Source: Betaproteobacteria bacterium
Lineage (GTDB): Bacteria; Pseudomonadota; Gammaproteobacteria; Burkholderiales; SG8-41
NCBI GenBank assembly: GCA_016177355.1
Contig: JACOVL010000009.1
Coordinates: 1-30,966 of the forward strand
Reading direction: 5' to 3'
Length of the DNA: 30,966 bases
Every line of letters begins with the position of its first letter. Position 1 is the first letter of the stretch. The position numbers and the translations under genes are program-made. Positions 14,920 to 22,174 of the stretch are shown here, one piece after another. A model generated the notes under the pieces. It saw only the letters and a program-made list of their open reading frames with translations. It made no database searches and was not told the DNA's origin.

Positions 14920-16632
14920 ATGAGCGATAGCCACTCCGTCCTGCTGATCGAGGACAACCCGGGGGACGCGCGCCTGATCGAGGTGATGCTGGCGGAGGAC
15001 CCCGAGACTCCGTTCCGGCTGAATTGCGTCGACCGCCTGGCGCGCGGCCTGGAGTTTCTGGCGTCGGAGAAGCCCGGGCTGGTGCTGCTCGACCTCTCGC
15101 TGCCCGACAGCCACGGGCTCGACACGTTCGCCAGGGTGTACGCGCATTCGCCGACGGTCCCGATCATCGTGCTCACCGGCAACGACGACCAGACCGTCGC
15201 GCTGACCGCGGTCAAGACCGGGGCCCAGGACTACCTGATCAAGGGCAAGCTCGACCGCGAGCTGCTGGTGCGTGCAATGCACTACTCGATCGAGCGCAAG
15301 CGCTACCAGGAGCAGCTCGAGCACCAGGCCAATTACGACGCGCTGACCGGGCTGCCCAACCGCAACCTGCTGCTCGACCGGCTGAAGCAGGCGGTGTTCG
15401 CCCAGCGCCAGGTGCGCTCGATCGCGCTGGTGTTCATAGACCTGGACCATTTCAAGTTCATCAACGACAGCCTCGGCCACAACGCCGGCGACAAGCTGCT
15501 GCAGCACATGGCCGAGCGGCTGAGCTCGGTGGTGCGCGAGGGCGATACCGTGTCGCGGCTGGGCGGCGACGAGTTCATCCTGATCCTCAACGACCAGCAC
15601 AACGAGGATGTCATCTTCCGCGCCATGCAGCGGATCATCAACAAGCTGAGCGAGCCCGTCAGCATCGACGGCCACGAGCTCTACGTCACCTGCAGCGCCG
15701 GGATCAGCCTGCATCCGCAGGACGGGCCCGACATCGAGACGCTGCTCAAGAACGCGGACGCCGCCATGTACCGGGCGAAGGAGCGCGGGCGCAACAATTT
15801 CCAGTTCTACACCTCGGAAATGAACCGGCTCGTGAACGAGCGGCTCGCCCTTGAGAGCAGCCTGCGGCGTGCGCTGGAACGCAGGGAGTTCCTGCTGCAC
15901 TACCAGCCGAAGATCAACCTGAAGACCGGCGCCATCGTCGGGGTGGAAGCGCTCGTGCGCTGGCAGCATCCGGAATGGGGTCTGATGTACCCCGACCGCT
16001 TCATCCCGCTCGCCGAGGAGACCGGGCTGATCGTGCCGATCGGGGAATGGGTGCTGCGCACCGCGTGCGAGCAGAACCGGGCGTGGCAGGACGCGGGGCT
16101 GCGGCCGGTCACCGTGTCGGTCAACCTCTCGGCGCGCCAGTTCCGGCAGGAGGCGCTGTTCAAGTCGGTGGCGAGGATACTGTCCGAGACCGGCCTCCGG
16201 CCCCGGCACCTGGAGATGGAGCTCACCGAGAGCATGGTCATGCACAACGCCGAGGCGGCCATCGCCATCCTGCAGGGGCTGAAGGAGCTCGGCGTCCAGC
16301 TGTCGGTGGATGATTTCGGGACCGGCTATTCGAGCCTGAGCTATCTCAAGAGCCTGCCGATCGGCATACTCAAGATCGACCGCTCGTTCGTGCGGGACAT
16401 CAGCGCCCGGGGCGGGCGGGACGGCGGCGTCCTCGCGCAGGCCATCATCTCGCTCGGCCACAGCCTCAAGCTCAAGATCGTTGCCGAAGGGGTCGAGGAC
16501 GACGCGCAACTGAAATTCCTCAAGGCGTACCGCTGCGACGAGGCGCAGGGGTATTACTTCAGCAAGCCGGTGCCGCCCGAGGAATGCGCGCGGCTGCTGG
16601 CGCGGGAGAAGCGGTCCAGGAAGAGCAGGTAG
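14920..16632 (+). CDS. REC-GGDEF-EAL cyclic-di-GMP response regulator
   Basis: A 570-residue protein. The receiver (1-120) has Glu11-Asp12, phospho-acceptor Asp58, Thr86 and Lys108. The GGDEF domain (about 135-297) has an intact GGDEF at 215-219 and an intact RxxD inhibitory site (Arg206-Asp209). The EAL domain (about 305-560) keeps Glu343 in EALVRW, Asn402 (NLSARQF), the DDFGTGYSSL loop at 464, Lys485 and Glu523. Both catalytic domains therefore look competent, so the protein could make and degrade c-di-GMP, with phosphorylation setting the balance. It is the last gene of the kinase-receiver cassette; ATG follows GAGGGTGG. Confidence 0.95.
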   Translation: MSDSHSVLLIEDNPGDARLIEVMLAEDPETPFRLNCVDRLARGLEFLASEKPGLVLLDLSLPDSHGLDTFARVYAHSPTVPIIVLTGNDDQTVALTAVKTGAQDYLIKGKLDRELLVRAMHYSIERKRYQEQLEHQANYDALTGLPNRNLLLDRLKQAVFAQRQVRSIALVFIDLDHFKFINDSLGHNAGDKLLQHMAERLSSVVREGDTVSRLGGDEFILILNDQHNEDVIFRAMQRIINKLSEPVSIDGHELYVTCSAGISLHPQDGPDIETLLKNADAAMYRAKERGRNNFQFYTSEMNRLVNERLALESSLRRALERREFLLHYQPKINLKTGAIVGVEALVRWQHPEWGLMYPDRFIPLAEETGLIVPIGEWVLRTACEQNRAWQDAGLRPVTVSVNLSARQFRQEALFKSVARILSETGLRPRHLEMELTESMVMHNAEAAIAILQGLKELGVQLSVDDFGTGYSSLSYLKSLPIGILKIDRSFVRDISARGGRDGGVLAQAIISLGHSLKLKIVAEGVEDDAQLKFLKAYRCDEAQGYYFSKPVPPEECARLLAREKRSRKSR

Positions 16633-16684
16633 GCCGCGGTTCTGCCGCCGGGCGGCCGGGCGCGGCCTGGCGTCGAAGCAAGGT

Positions 16685-16921
16685 TTACTTGGCGTCGGGC
16701 GGCAGCCGCGCCCCCTGCTGCGTTTCGCGCTCGACGACCGTGTATTCGGCTGGGATGAATTCCGCTGCCGCCGCTTTTCTCAGCTTGTGCTTCAGCCACC
16801 ACCAGCGGACGGCGAGCACCGCCGCCAGTATCAATACGAAAGCGACCGCCGCCGCAACGAAGAAGAAGGACAGGATGAGGACGATGACCGCGACCAGGAA
16901 TGCGGCGGTGCGCTCCAGCAT
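16685..16921 (-). CDS. Small membrane protein, unknown function
   Basis: A 78-residue protein with a strongly hydrophobic segment at about 7-39 (one long or two short membrane helices), then a basic stretch with WWWLKHKLRK and a polar C-terminus with VVERETQQG. It starts 15 bases after the stop of the NYN gene on the same strand, so the two are probably co-transcribed. I recognise no family. The 3' end faces the convergent GGDEF-EAL gene, 52 bases away. Confidence 0.6.
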   Translation of the reverse strand: MLERTAAFLVAVIVLILSFFFVAAAVAFVLILAAVLAVRWWWLKHKLRKAAAAEFIPAEYTVVERETQQGARLPPDAK

Positions 16922-16936
16922 GGCCGTTGCGCCCGG

Positions 16937-17752
16937 TCAGTCGGCGTTGAAGCTCTTGATGATGACCCCGCCCGATTTTTCGTCGTGCTCGAGCGTGAGG
17001 AGCTTCCGCGCCTCCGCCTCGTCGAGGAGCTTCCCGAACGAGCGGAAGCCGTAATAGGACTCGTTGAAGCCCGGCTTGCGGCGCTTCAGCGCCTGCTTCA
17101 CCATCGAGCCCCAGATTTTCTCCTCCGCGCCGCGCTCCGCGGTCAGGGCTTCCACCGTTTCCATCACCAGGTCGAGCGCCTCCTGCTTCCTGTCGCCGTC
17201 GGTCGCCGGGGACCTGCCGGTTTCCGGGGCCTCAGTCGCCGCGGCAGCGGGCCTGCGGCGGGCCTGCTTCCTGGGCTTCTCCCGGACCAGGTCGTCGTAG
17301 TAGATGAACTCGTCGCAGTTGGCGATGAGGAGATCGGAAGACGACTGCTTCACGCCGACGCCGATGACCGTTTTATTGTTTTCCCGCAGCTTGGAGACCA
17401 GCGGCGAAAAATCGGAGTCGCCGCTGATGATGACGAACGTGTCCACATGCGACTTGGTGTAGCACAGGTCGAGCGCGTCCACCACCATGCGGATGTCGGC
17501 GGAATTCTTCCCGGACATGCGGATGTGCGGGATCTCGATCAGCTCGAACGCCGCTTCATGCATGGCCGGCTTGAACGCCTTGTAGCGGTCCCAGTCGCAG
17601 TAGGCCTTCTTGACCACGATGCTGCCCTTGAGCAGCAGGTGCTCGAGCACCTTCCTCACGTCGAACTTGTCGTACTTGGCGTCGCGCACGCCGATGGCGA
17701 CGTTCTCGAAATCGCAGAACAGCGCCATGTTGTTGTCCTGTTGCGAAGGCAT
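16937..17752 (-). CDS. NYN-domain protein with C-terminal OST-HTH/LOTUS domain
   Basis: A 271-residue predicted RNA-binding ribonuclease. The NYN (PIN-like) domain spans 8-155, with Asp14 (CDFENVAIG), Asp86 and Asp93 (SADIRMVVDALDL), and Asp112 and Asp114 (ISGDSDFSPLV) forming the metal site. A basic, Ala/Pro-rich linker (155-187) leads to a LOTUS/OST-HTH domain (about 187-270), a fold that binds RNA. ATG 17752 follows GGGAGAGCCGGAA; ATG 17728 is an alternative. It is divergent from pcm with 47 bases between starts and is followed by the small membrane protein. Its RNA substrate is unknown. Confidence 0.9.
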   Translation of the reverse strand: MPSQQDNNMALFCDFENVAIGVRDAKYDKFDVRKVLEHLLLKGSIVVKKAYCDWDRYKAFKPAMHEAAFELIEIPHIRMSGKNSADIRMVVDALDLCYTKSHVDTFVIISGDSDFSPLVSKLRENNKTVIGVGVKQSSSDLLIANCDEFIYYDDLVREKPRKQARRRPAAAATEAPETGRSPATDGDRKQEALDLVMETVEALTAERGAEEKIWGSMVKQALKRRKPGFNESYYGFRSFGKLLDEAEARKLLTLEHDEKSGGVIIKSFNAD

Positions 17753-17784
17753 TTCCGGCTCTCCCGTGGTCTGTCGTGCCAGCG

Positions 17785-17792
17785 ATTATACT
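17785..17792. promoter_or_regulatory. Overlapping -10 elements for divergent NYN gene and pcm
   Basis: The sequence ATTATACT reads TATACT on the plus strand (17787-17792) and TATAAT on the minus strand (17790-17785). The plus-strand element ends 7 bases before the pcm ATG, the minus-strand one about 32 bases before the NYN ATG. No good -35 is seen for either. Confidence 0.4.
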
Positions 17793-17799
17793 AGGCACC

Positions 17800-18486
17800 A
17801 TGAGCGAAGATCCGTTCGAGAACCCGCGGAGCCGGCTGATGGCGGAGATCGCGGCGGAGGCCGCGCTCACCGCCGGCCATACCGGCCGGGCGGCCTTCAG
17901 CGGCCGCGTGATGCGCGCCATCGGCAGCACGCCGCGCCATGAATTCGTGCCGGTCGAGCTGCAACCCTACGCCTATCTCAACCGCCCGCTGCCGATCGGC
18001 TACGACAAAACGGTGTCGCAGCCGTTCATCGTGGCGCTGATGACCGATCTCCTGGAGCTGGAGAGCGGAGACACGGTTCTCGAGATCGGCGCCGGCGCCG
18101 GCTACCAGGCGGCCATACTGGCTGCGCTGGCGAAGCGCGTCTACAGCGTGGATATCATCGAGGAGCTGGCGCAAGGCGCCGAGCGGCGGTTGCGGCGGCT
18201 CGGCTGCGACAACGTCGAGGTCCGCGTCGCCAACGGCTATTACGGCTGGCCCGAGCATGCGCCCTACGACAAGATCATGGTGACCGCCGCCGCCGATCTC
18301 ATTCCGCCGCCGCTGCTAGCCCAGCTCAAGCCGGGCGGACGCATGGTGATCCCGACCGGCATCCCCGACAAACAGGCCCTGATACTGGTCGAGAAGTCCG
18401 CGTCCGGCAATCTCGCCACGCGCGAGATCCTGCCGGTAAGGTTCTCCGAGCTGGAGGACCCGGGCGCGACCGTCGGTCTCGCCTGA
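17800..18486 (+). CDS. pcm: Protein-L-isoaspartate O-methyltransferase
   Basis: A 228-residue SAM-dependent methyltransferase that methylates isoaspartyl residues of damaged proteins so that they can revert to aspartate. Residues 67-82 (IGYDKTVSQPFIVALM) hold the characteristic active-site serine region. VLEIGAGAGYQAAIL at 93-107 is SAM-binding motif I. ILPVRFSELE near the C-terminus is the usual PCMT end. The ATG at 17800 is used; a GTG at 17776 would add 8 residues running through the putative -10. Only AGG at 17793-17795 resembles a ribosome site, so a very short leader is possible. Confidence 0.93.
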   Translation: MSEDPFENPRSRLMAEIAAEAALTAGHTGRAAFSGRVMRAIGSTPRHEFVPVELQPYAYLNRPLPIGYDKTVSQPFIVALMTDLLELESGDTVLEIGAGAGYQAAILAALAKRVYSVDIIEELAQGAERRLRRLGCDNVEVRVANGYYGWPEHAPYDKIMVTAAADLIPPPLLAQLKPGGRMVIPTGIPDKQALILVEKSASGNLATREILPVRFSELEDPGATVGLA

Positions 18487-18573
18487 GGCCCGTTGAGGCC
18501 GCATTATAATCGGCGGCCGCGGCGAGGCAGACCAAAAACCCGGCCCGGTAGTCGAGGTGCCGCGTCTGAAGCG

Positions 18574-19452
18574 CTATTTACCGTCGGCGATCGTCTGCAC
18601 GACCTCGGTTCCGCTACGGGCGAGCTTGCGCGCCTGCTCCGGGCTTTCCTTCGCGATCGGGGTGGCGGCGACCATGTCGTAAATCTCCGCCGCCCCCTGC
18701 ATCATGCGCGGAGTCATGCCCGCGCCCTCGAAGGTTTTCGCGATTTCCCGCATCTCCGGCGCCCAGCGGTAGGCCTTGGGCGGCATCGGCGGCATCCGGG
18801 TCATCAGCCAGTCGTAGACGACACCCATGCTTTCCCCGAGCTCGGTCTCGAGCGTCCGCTCCACGCCGAGGCGGCGCGCGGCGACCAGCATTTCCACGGC
18901 GAGCGCCCCCGCGCCCTTGGTGAGCGAGCCGTAACACATCTTGACGCCGGAAGCGTCGCCCGGGCGCTCGCTGACCATCCGCATGACGAGGCGGGGATGG
19001 CCGATCTGCATGAACTGGCGGGCATCCGGACCGGAAACGTAGAACTTGGTCACGGTCTTGCCTCGCGGGGGGGCGCCGATGATGCCGACGTCCACGAACA
19101 CCCCGCCTGCGCCGCGGATGATCGCCTCGATCTCGTGCACCGTCTGCGGCGATACGGCGTTGCAGTCGACGAAGGTGATGTTGCGGCCGGTTGCTTTTAT
19201 CGCGGCGGCGGCCCGGCGCGCGGTAGCGACGGCCGCCGCCGGGTTGAGGACGGAGAGCACCATGTCGCAAGTGGCGACAAGCTTCTCCATCGAGCCGCAA
19301 TCGGCGAGGCCGGCTTCCTGCGCGAGCTTGCGGGTGCGGGGGCTGCGCCCATCCAGGGCGGTGTGCACGTTAATACCGGATTCCTTGAGGCAGCCGGCGA
19401 TCGCCTGGCCCATGTCGCCGGGACTGACAACGCCGATGTTGCTGATCTGCAT
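18574..19452 (-). CDS. NAD(P)-dependent oxidoreductase, 6-phosphogluconate/beta-hydroxyacid dehydrogenase-like (DUF1932)
   Basis: A 292-residue dehydrogenase. Residues 1-160 form a Rossmann domain (IGVVSPGDMGQAIAGCL; the GxGxxG loop is replaced by the GVVSPGDMG variant), followed by FVDCNAVSPQTV. Residues 175-285 form the helical DUF1932 domain, with Lys in YGSLTKGAGALA as the probable catalytic or structural residue. ATG 19452 follows AGGAG; an upstream in-frame ATG (19494) lacks a ribosome site. It lies 81 bases after a Bug receptor gene on the same strand, suggesting oxidation of an imported hydroxy acid. The substrate is unknown. Confidence 0.87.
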   Translation of the reverse strand: MQISNIGVVSPGDMGQAIAGCLKESGINVHTALDGRSPRTRKLAQEAGLADCGSMEKLVATCDMVLSVLNPAAAVATARRAAAAIKATGRNITFVDCNAVSPQTVHEIEAIIRGAGGVFVDVGIIGAPPRGKTVTKFYVSGPDARQFMQIGHPRLVMRMVSERPGDASGVKMCYGSLTKGAGALAVEMLVAARRLGVERTLETELGESMGVVYDWLMTRMPPMPPKAYRWAPEMREIAKTFEGAGMTPRMMQGAAEIYDMVAATPIAKESPEQARKLARSGTEVVQTIADGK

Positions 19453-19533
19453 GATGGCTCCTGTCGTGAGGATTCTTCCGGCGGCCGTGGGCAAGGACGC
19501 CCGGACGGATCGCGTCCCGTTGCCACGTGCGGA

Positions 19534-20529
19534 CTATTCCGGCTTGATGCCGGCGGCGTGCGCGATCTTTTGGATCGCGGCGAGTTCTTTCAGGACGAGC
19601 TCGTCCAGTTCCGCCGGCGTGGTGGGCGCCGGCTCCGCGCCGAGGGCTTGCATGCGCTTCGCGACGTCGGGCTGACGTAGCGCGCTCACGATCTCGCGGT
19701 TGAGCTTGTTGATGATCGCGCGCGGGGTCCTGGAAGGCGCGAATATCGCGCCCCAGGAATCGAAGCGGAAGTCTTTCAGGCCGCTCTCGGCGATGGTCGG
19801 GACGTCCCCCAGCACGCTGACGCGCTTCGGGGAGGACACGCCGAGCGCGCGGATCCGGCCCTCTCTGACCAGCGGCACCGAGCTCGCGAGCGGCGCCATG
19901 AAGAGCTGCACGCGGCCCGCGATGATGTCGTTCGTCGCCTCGGGTATGCCCTTGAATGGCACGTGCACGACGTCAATGCCGGCGGCGTACTTGAAGAACT
20001 CGCCGGCAAAGTGGGTGCCGCTGCCCCGTCCCGCGGAAGCGAGGTTGAGTTGCCCCGGCCTGGCCTTCGCGAGCGCGATGAGTTCCCGTGCCGTCTTGAC
20101 GCCCAGCGACGGCGGAATAACCAGCAGGTAGGCGGCGTTATATGACATCGACACGCCGGCAAAATCCCGGCGCGTATTGTAGGGCAGCTTCCGTACCGAC
20201 GGCCCGATTACGTGCGCGGCGGAAATCGATAGCAGCGTGTGGCCATCCGGATTGGATTCGGCGACGATCCTCGAGCCGATCATGCCGCCGGCGCCCGGGC
20301 GGTTGTCCACGACAATCTGCTGACCGAGCGCATCCGTCATTTTCTGCCCGATCATGCGGGAGAAGATGTCGGGTTGCCCGCCCGGCGTGAACGGCACGAT
20401 GATGCGGATCGGGCGGCTGGGAAAACTCGCGGCCGGATCGCTTTTCTGGGCGTGCGCGACCGGCGTGGCGGCGGCGATGCAGGCGAGGGCCGAGAACAGC
20501 GCGTTGCGTGTCGTGCGAGCGGACATCAT
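19534..20529 (-). CDS. Tripartite tricarboxylate (Bug/TctC) receptor protein
   Basis: A 331-residue receptor with a Sec signal (basic ARTTRN, hydrophobic stretch, TPVAHAQ). Family blocks are RPIRIIVPFTPGGQPD, VVDNRPGAGGMIG, VVHVPFKGIPEA and VPTIAESGLKDF. ATG 20529 follows AGAGGAGG; the next codon is also ATG. The DUF1932 dehydrogenase follows on the same strand, so this receptor probably delivers that enzyme's substrate or a precursor. Confidence 0.93.
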   Translation of the reverse strand: MMSARTTRNALFSALACIAAATPVAHAQKSDPAASFPSRPIRIIVPFTPGGQPDIFSRMIGQKMTDALGQQIVVDNRPGAGGMIGSRIVAESNPDGHTLLSISAAHVIGPSVRKLPYNTRRDFAGVSMSYNAAYLLVIPPSLGVKTARELIALAKARPGQLNLASAGRGSGTHFAGEFFKYAAGIDVVHVPFKGIPEATNDIIAGRVQLFMAPLASSVPLVREGRIRALGVSSPKRVSVLGDVPTIAESGLKDFRFDSWGAIFAPSRTPRAIINKLNREIVSALRQPDVAKRMQALGAEPAPTTPAELDELVLKELAAIQKIAHAAGIKPE

Positions 20530-20568
20530 GTCGGGCTACCTCCTCTTGTCGTTGCCCGTTGCCGGAAT

Positions 20569-20574
20569 AGTATA
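20569..20574 (-). promoter_or_regulatory. Possible -10 for receptor-dehydrogenase pair
   Basis: TATACT on the minus strand, within GCTATACT, lies about 40 bases upstream of the receptor ATG. No clear -35 is seen, partly because the upstream DNA is the PIN remnant. Confidence 0.25.
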
Positions 20575-20591
20575 GCGGAGTATGAACGGGG

Positions 20592-20684
20592 TCCCAGTTC
20601 CAGCAGCGCGCTGTCGCCCGTCACGATCGCCCCGGCGCGGCCGGCGAGGGCGCACTCGAGCCGCTGACGGCTTCGCGGCCGGTC
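20592..20684 (-). pseudogene. Remnant of a PIN-domain toxin gene
   Basis: On the minus strand this stretch reads LECALAGRAGAIVTGDSALL followed by ELG, which is close to the C-terminal half of PIN_3/COG1569-type proteins (typically a DPDDD-FLECALAG element, then VTGD-DLL-L). The preceding acidic motif has decayed to an Arg-rich stretch. The reading frame extends only into unrelated sequence on both sides and no start codon or ribosome site fits. I read it as the fossil of a fourth PIN gene. The match is from memory of the family, not from a search. Confidence 0.5.
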
Positions 20685-20764
20685 CCTTGGGCGCGGCCGA
20701 TCGGTTATGCTTGTCCGGGACCTTGCGAGGGGGATAGGGAGGCGACATGGGCGAAGGCGCCCAA

Positions 20765-20792
20765 GGATGAAGGCGGAAGGATGAAGGATGAA
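20765..20792 (+). repeat. GGATGAA short repeats at a start site
   Basis: GGATGAA occurs at 20765, 20779 and 20786. The third copy contains the ATG of the pyrophosphohydrolase gene. GGAAGG within the cluster, at 20775-20780, serves as the ribosome site. Confidence 0.5.
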
Positions 20793-21222
20793 TAGGACTT
20801 TTGCGGAACGTATCGCCGAGATGAACGCGATGTACAAGCTCCCCGCGCACGACCGGCCGGCGCTGTCCGCGGATGTCGCGGACCGGCTGGTCAAGTTCAA
20901 GGCGACGCTGATGGACGAGGTGCACGAGATCGACGAGATCGTGAAGCTCTCGAAGGAGGGCGGCGCTCCGATTGATGTCGCGGTCGCCATCGCGGACCTC
21001 CTGGGCGACATCATCGTCTACTGCCGCTCCGAGGCGCTGAAGTACGGCCTGCCGCTGGAGGAGGTGCTGGACGTGATCATGGACAGCAACGAGAGCAAGC
21101 TCGGCGCGGACGGAAGACCGATCTACGACGCGAACGGCAAGTTTCTGAAGGGGCCGAGCTACTGGAAGCCGGAGCCGCGGATCAAAGCGTTGCTGGAAGC
21201 AAGGATGAGGGATGATGGCTAA
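20788..21222 (+). CDS. MazG/HisE-like all-alpha NTP pyrophosphohydrolase
   Basis: A 144-residue protein of the all-alpha NTP pyrophosphohydrolase superfamily, which hydrolyses nucleotides (NTP or phosphoribosyl-ATP type) to the monophosphate. The metal-binding ExxE is Glu44/Glu47 (DEVHEIDE) and the second helix has Asp70 and Asp74 (IADLLGD). The tail pattern NESKLGADGRP, then GKFLKGPSYWKP, is typical of MazG-like housekeeping proteins. GGAAGG lies 7 bases before the ATG. A true HisE role is unlikely outside a his operon. It lies between the PIN remnant and the RHH/PIN module. Confidence 0.8.
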   Translation: MNRTFAERIAEMNAMYKLPAHDRPALSADVADRLVKFKATLMDEVHEIDEIVKLSKEGGAPIDVAVAIADLLGDIIVYCRSEALKYGLPLEEVLDVIMDSNESKLGADGRPIYDANGKFLKGPSYWKPEPRIKALLEARMRDDG

Positions 21223-21285
21223 AATAATATCAGTATCAATCACTTAGATTAGAACCGCCTCTCGAATTCCCGGCCCATCCGTAAA

Positions 21286-21302
21286 TACACGAAATTCGTG
21301 TA
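21286..21302 (+). promoter_or_regulatory. Palindromic operator candidate of RHH/PIN module
   Basis: TACACGAA-A-TTCGTGTA is a perfect 8-bp inverted repeat around one base. TAATAT (21301-21306) at its right edge is a weak -10 candidate. The palindrome lies about 53 bases before the antitoxin ATG. Confidence 0.5.
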
Positions 21303-21354
21303 ATATGGGTAAACCAGTGACAAATGATGAAATGATGAAGCGCGGCGCGGGCCG

Positions 21355-21603
21355 ATGAAGAACGTCACGATCACGCTCGACAAAGAGACCGCCAAGTGGG
21401 CGCGGGTGAGCGCGGCGGAGAAGAACGTGAGCCTCTCGCGCTTCGTGGGCGAGTTGCTGCGCGAGCGCATGCGCCACTCGCGCGAGTACGAGGAGGCGAT
21501 GCGCAGCTGGCTTGCCGAAAAGCCTTTCCCCCTCACGGGCCCTCCCGAGCGTTATCCAACGCGCGAAGAGCTCTATGACCGGCCCATGCTTCGTCGACGC
21601 TAA
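21355..21603 (+). CDS. Ribbon-helix-helix (CopG-like) antitoxin, module 3
   Basis: An 82-residue protein. The N-terminal KNVTITLDKETAKWARVSAA followed by SLSRFVGELLRERM is a ribbon-helix-helix DNA-binding domain. The remaining half, with PLTGPPERYPTREELYDRP, is the likely toxin-binding tail. An in-frame stop at 21328 and the absence of other start codons fix the ATG at 21355, even though no Shine-Dalgarno sequence precedes it. It overlaps the PIN toxin gene by 29 bases. Confidence 0.88.
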   Translation: MKNVTITLDKETAKWARVSAAEKNVSLSRFVGELLRERMRHSREYEEAMRSWLAEKPFPLTGPPERYPTREELYDRPMLRRR

Positions 21604-22111
21604 CGTCATCGTCTACGCGCGCGATTCGCGGGACGCGACAAAGCAGCAGCGTGCAGCCGCCTGGCTCGAATACCTGTGGCGCGAGCAACTCGGGCGCACG
21701 AGCATACAGGTGCTCTCCGAGAGCTATGTGACCCTCAAGCGCCTGGGCGCCGCGGCGACGGAGGAGCTTTGGGACCGCGTGGCGAGATATTTCGCCTGGG
21801 CGCCGCATCCGGTGGACGAGGCGCTCCTGCGCCGCGCGCGCGAGATCGAGCAGCGCTGGCGCCTCTCCTGGTGGGACAGCATGGTCGTCGCCGCGGCGCA
21901 GTTGCAGGATTGTGCGCTGCTGCTCACGGAGGACCTGCAGGACGGCGCGGTGTTCGGCGGCGTGACGGTGTGCAGCCCGTTCACGCTCGACGTCGGCGAG
22001 CCCGCGGCCGCCTACGCGGCCCACCCGGCGGCGGCGAGCCGCCACCGGCCGCGCGGAAGACCCAGGAAGAAAACGGCGACGCAGCGACGGAACCCGTATC
22101 CGGCAAGCTGA
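21575..22111 (+). CDS. PIN-domain toxin with AT-hook-like C-terminal tail, module 3
   Basis: A 178-residue PIN protein. Asp8 (FVDANVIVYA), Glu49 (LSESYVTLKR), Asp101 (WWDSMVVAAA) and Asp120 (LTEDLQDG) form the usual acidic site. The PIN fold should end near residue 140. The extra 38 residues are Ala-rich and then basic, with RPRGRPRKK at 158-166 matching the AT-hook core that binds the minor groove of AT-rich DNA. ATG 21575 lies within the antitoxin gene (29-base overlap). Continuing the frame upstream gives no PIN-like sequence. The tail may bind DNA or RNA, or be read-through of a lost stop codon. Confidence 0.88.
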   Translation: MTGPCFVDANVIVYARDSRDATKQQRAAAWLEYLWREQLGRTSIQVLSESYVTLKRLGAAATEELWDRVARYFAWAPHPVDEALLRRAREIEQRWRLSWWDSMVVAAAQLQDCALLLTEDLQDGAVFGGVTVCSPFTLDVGEPAAAYAAHPAAASRHRPRGRPRKKTATQRRNPYPAS

Positions 22112-22174
22112 GTTCGCGGCCCGAGGCGCCGGCGGGCCAGGTGTTCCGGCAACGTGCTAGCATGACGGCAGGCG

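Noticed and set aside
18501..18510. TATAAT on both strands between pcm and the dehydrogenase
   Set aside because: It lies between two convergent gene ends, has no -35 partner and no gene to serve, so I do not call a promoter.
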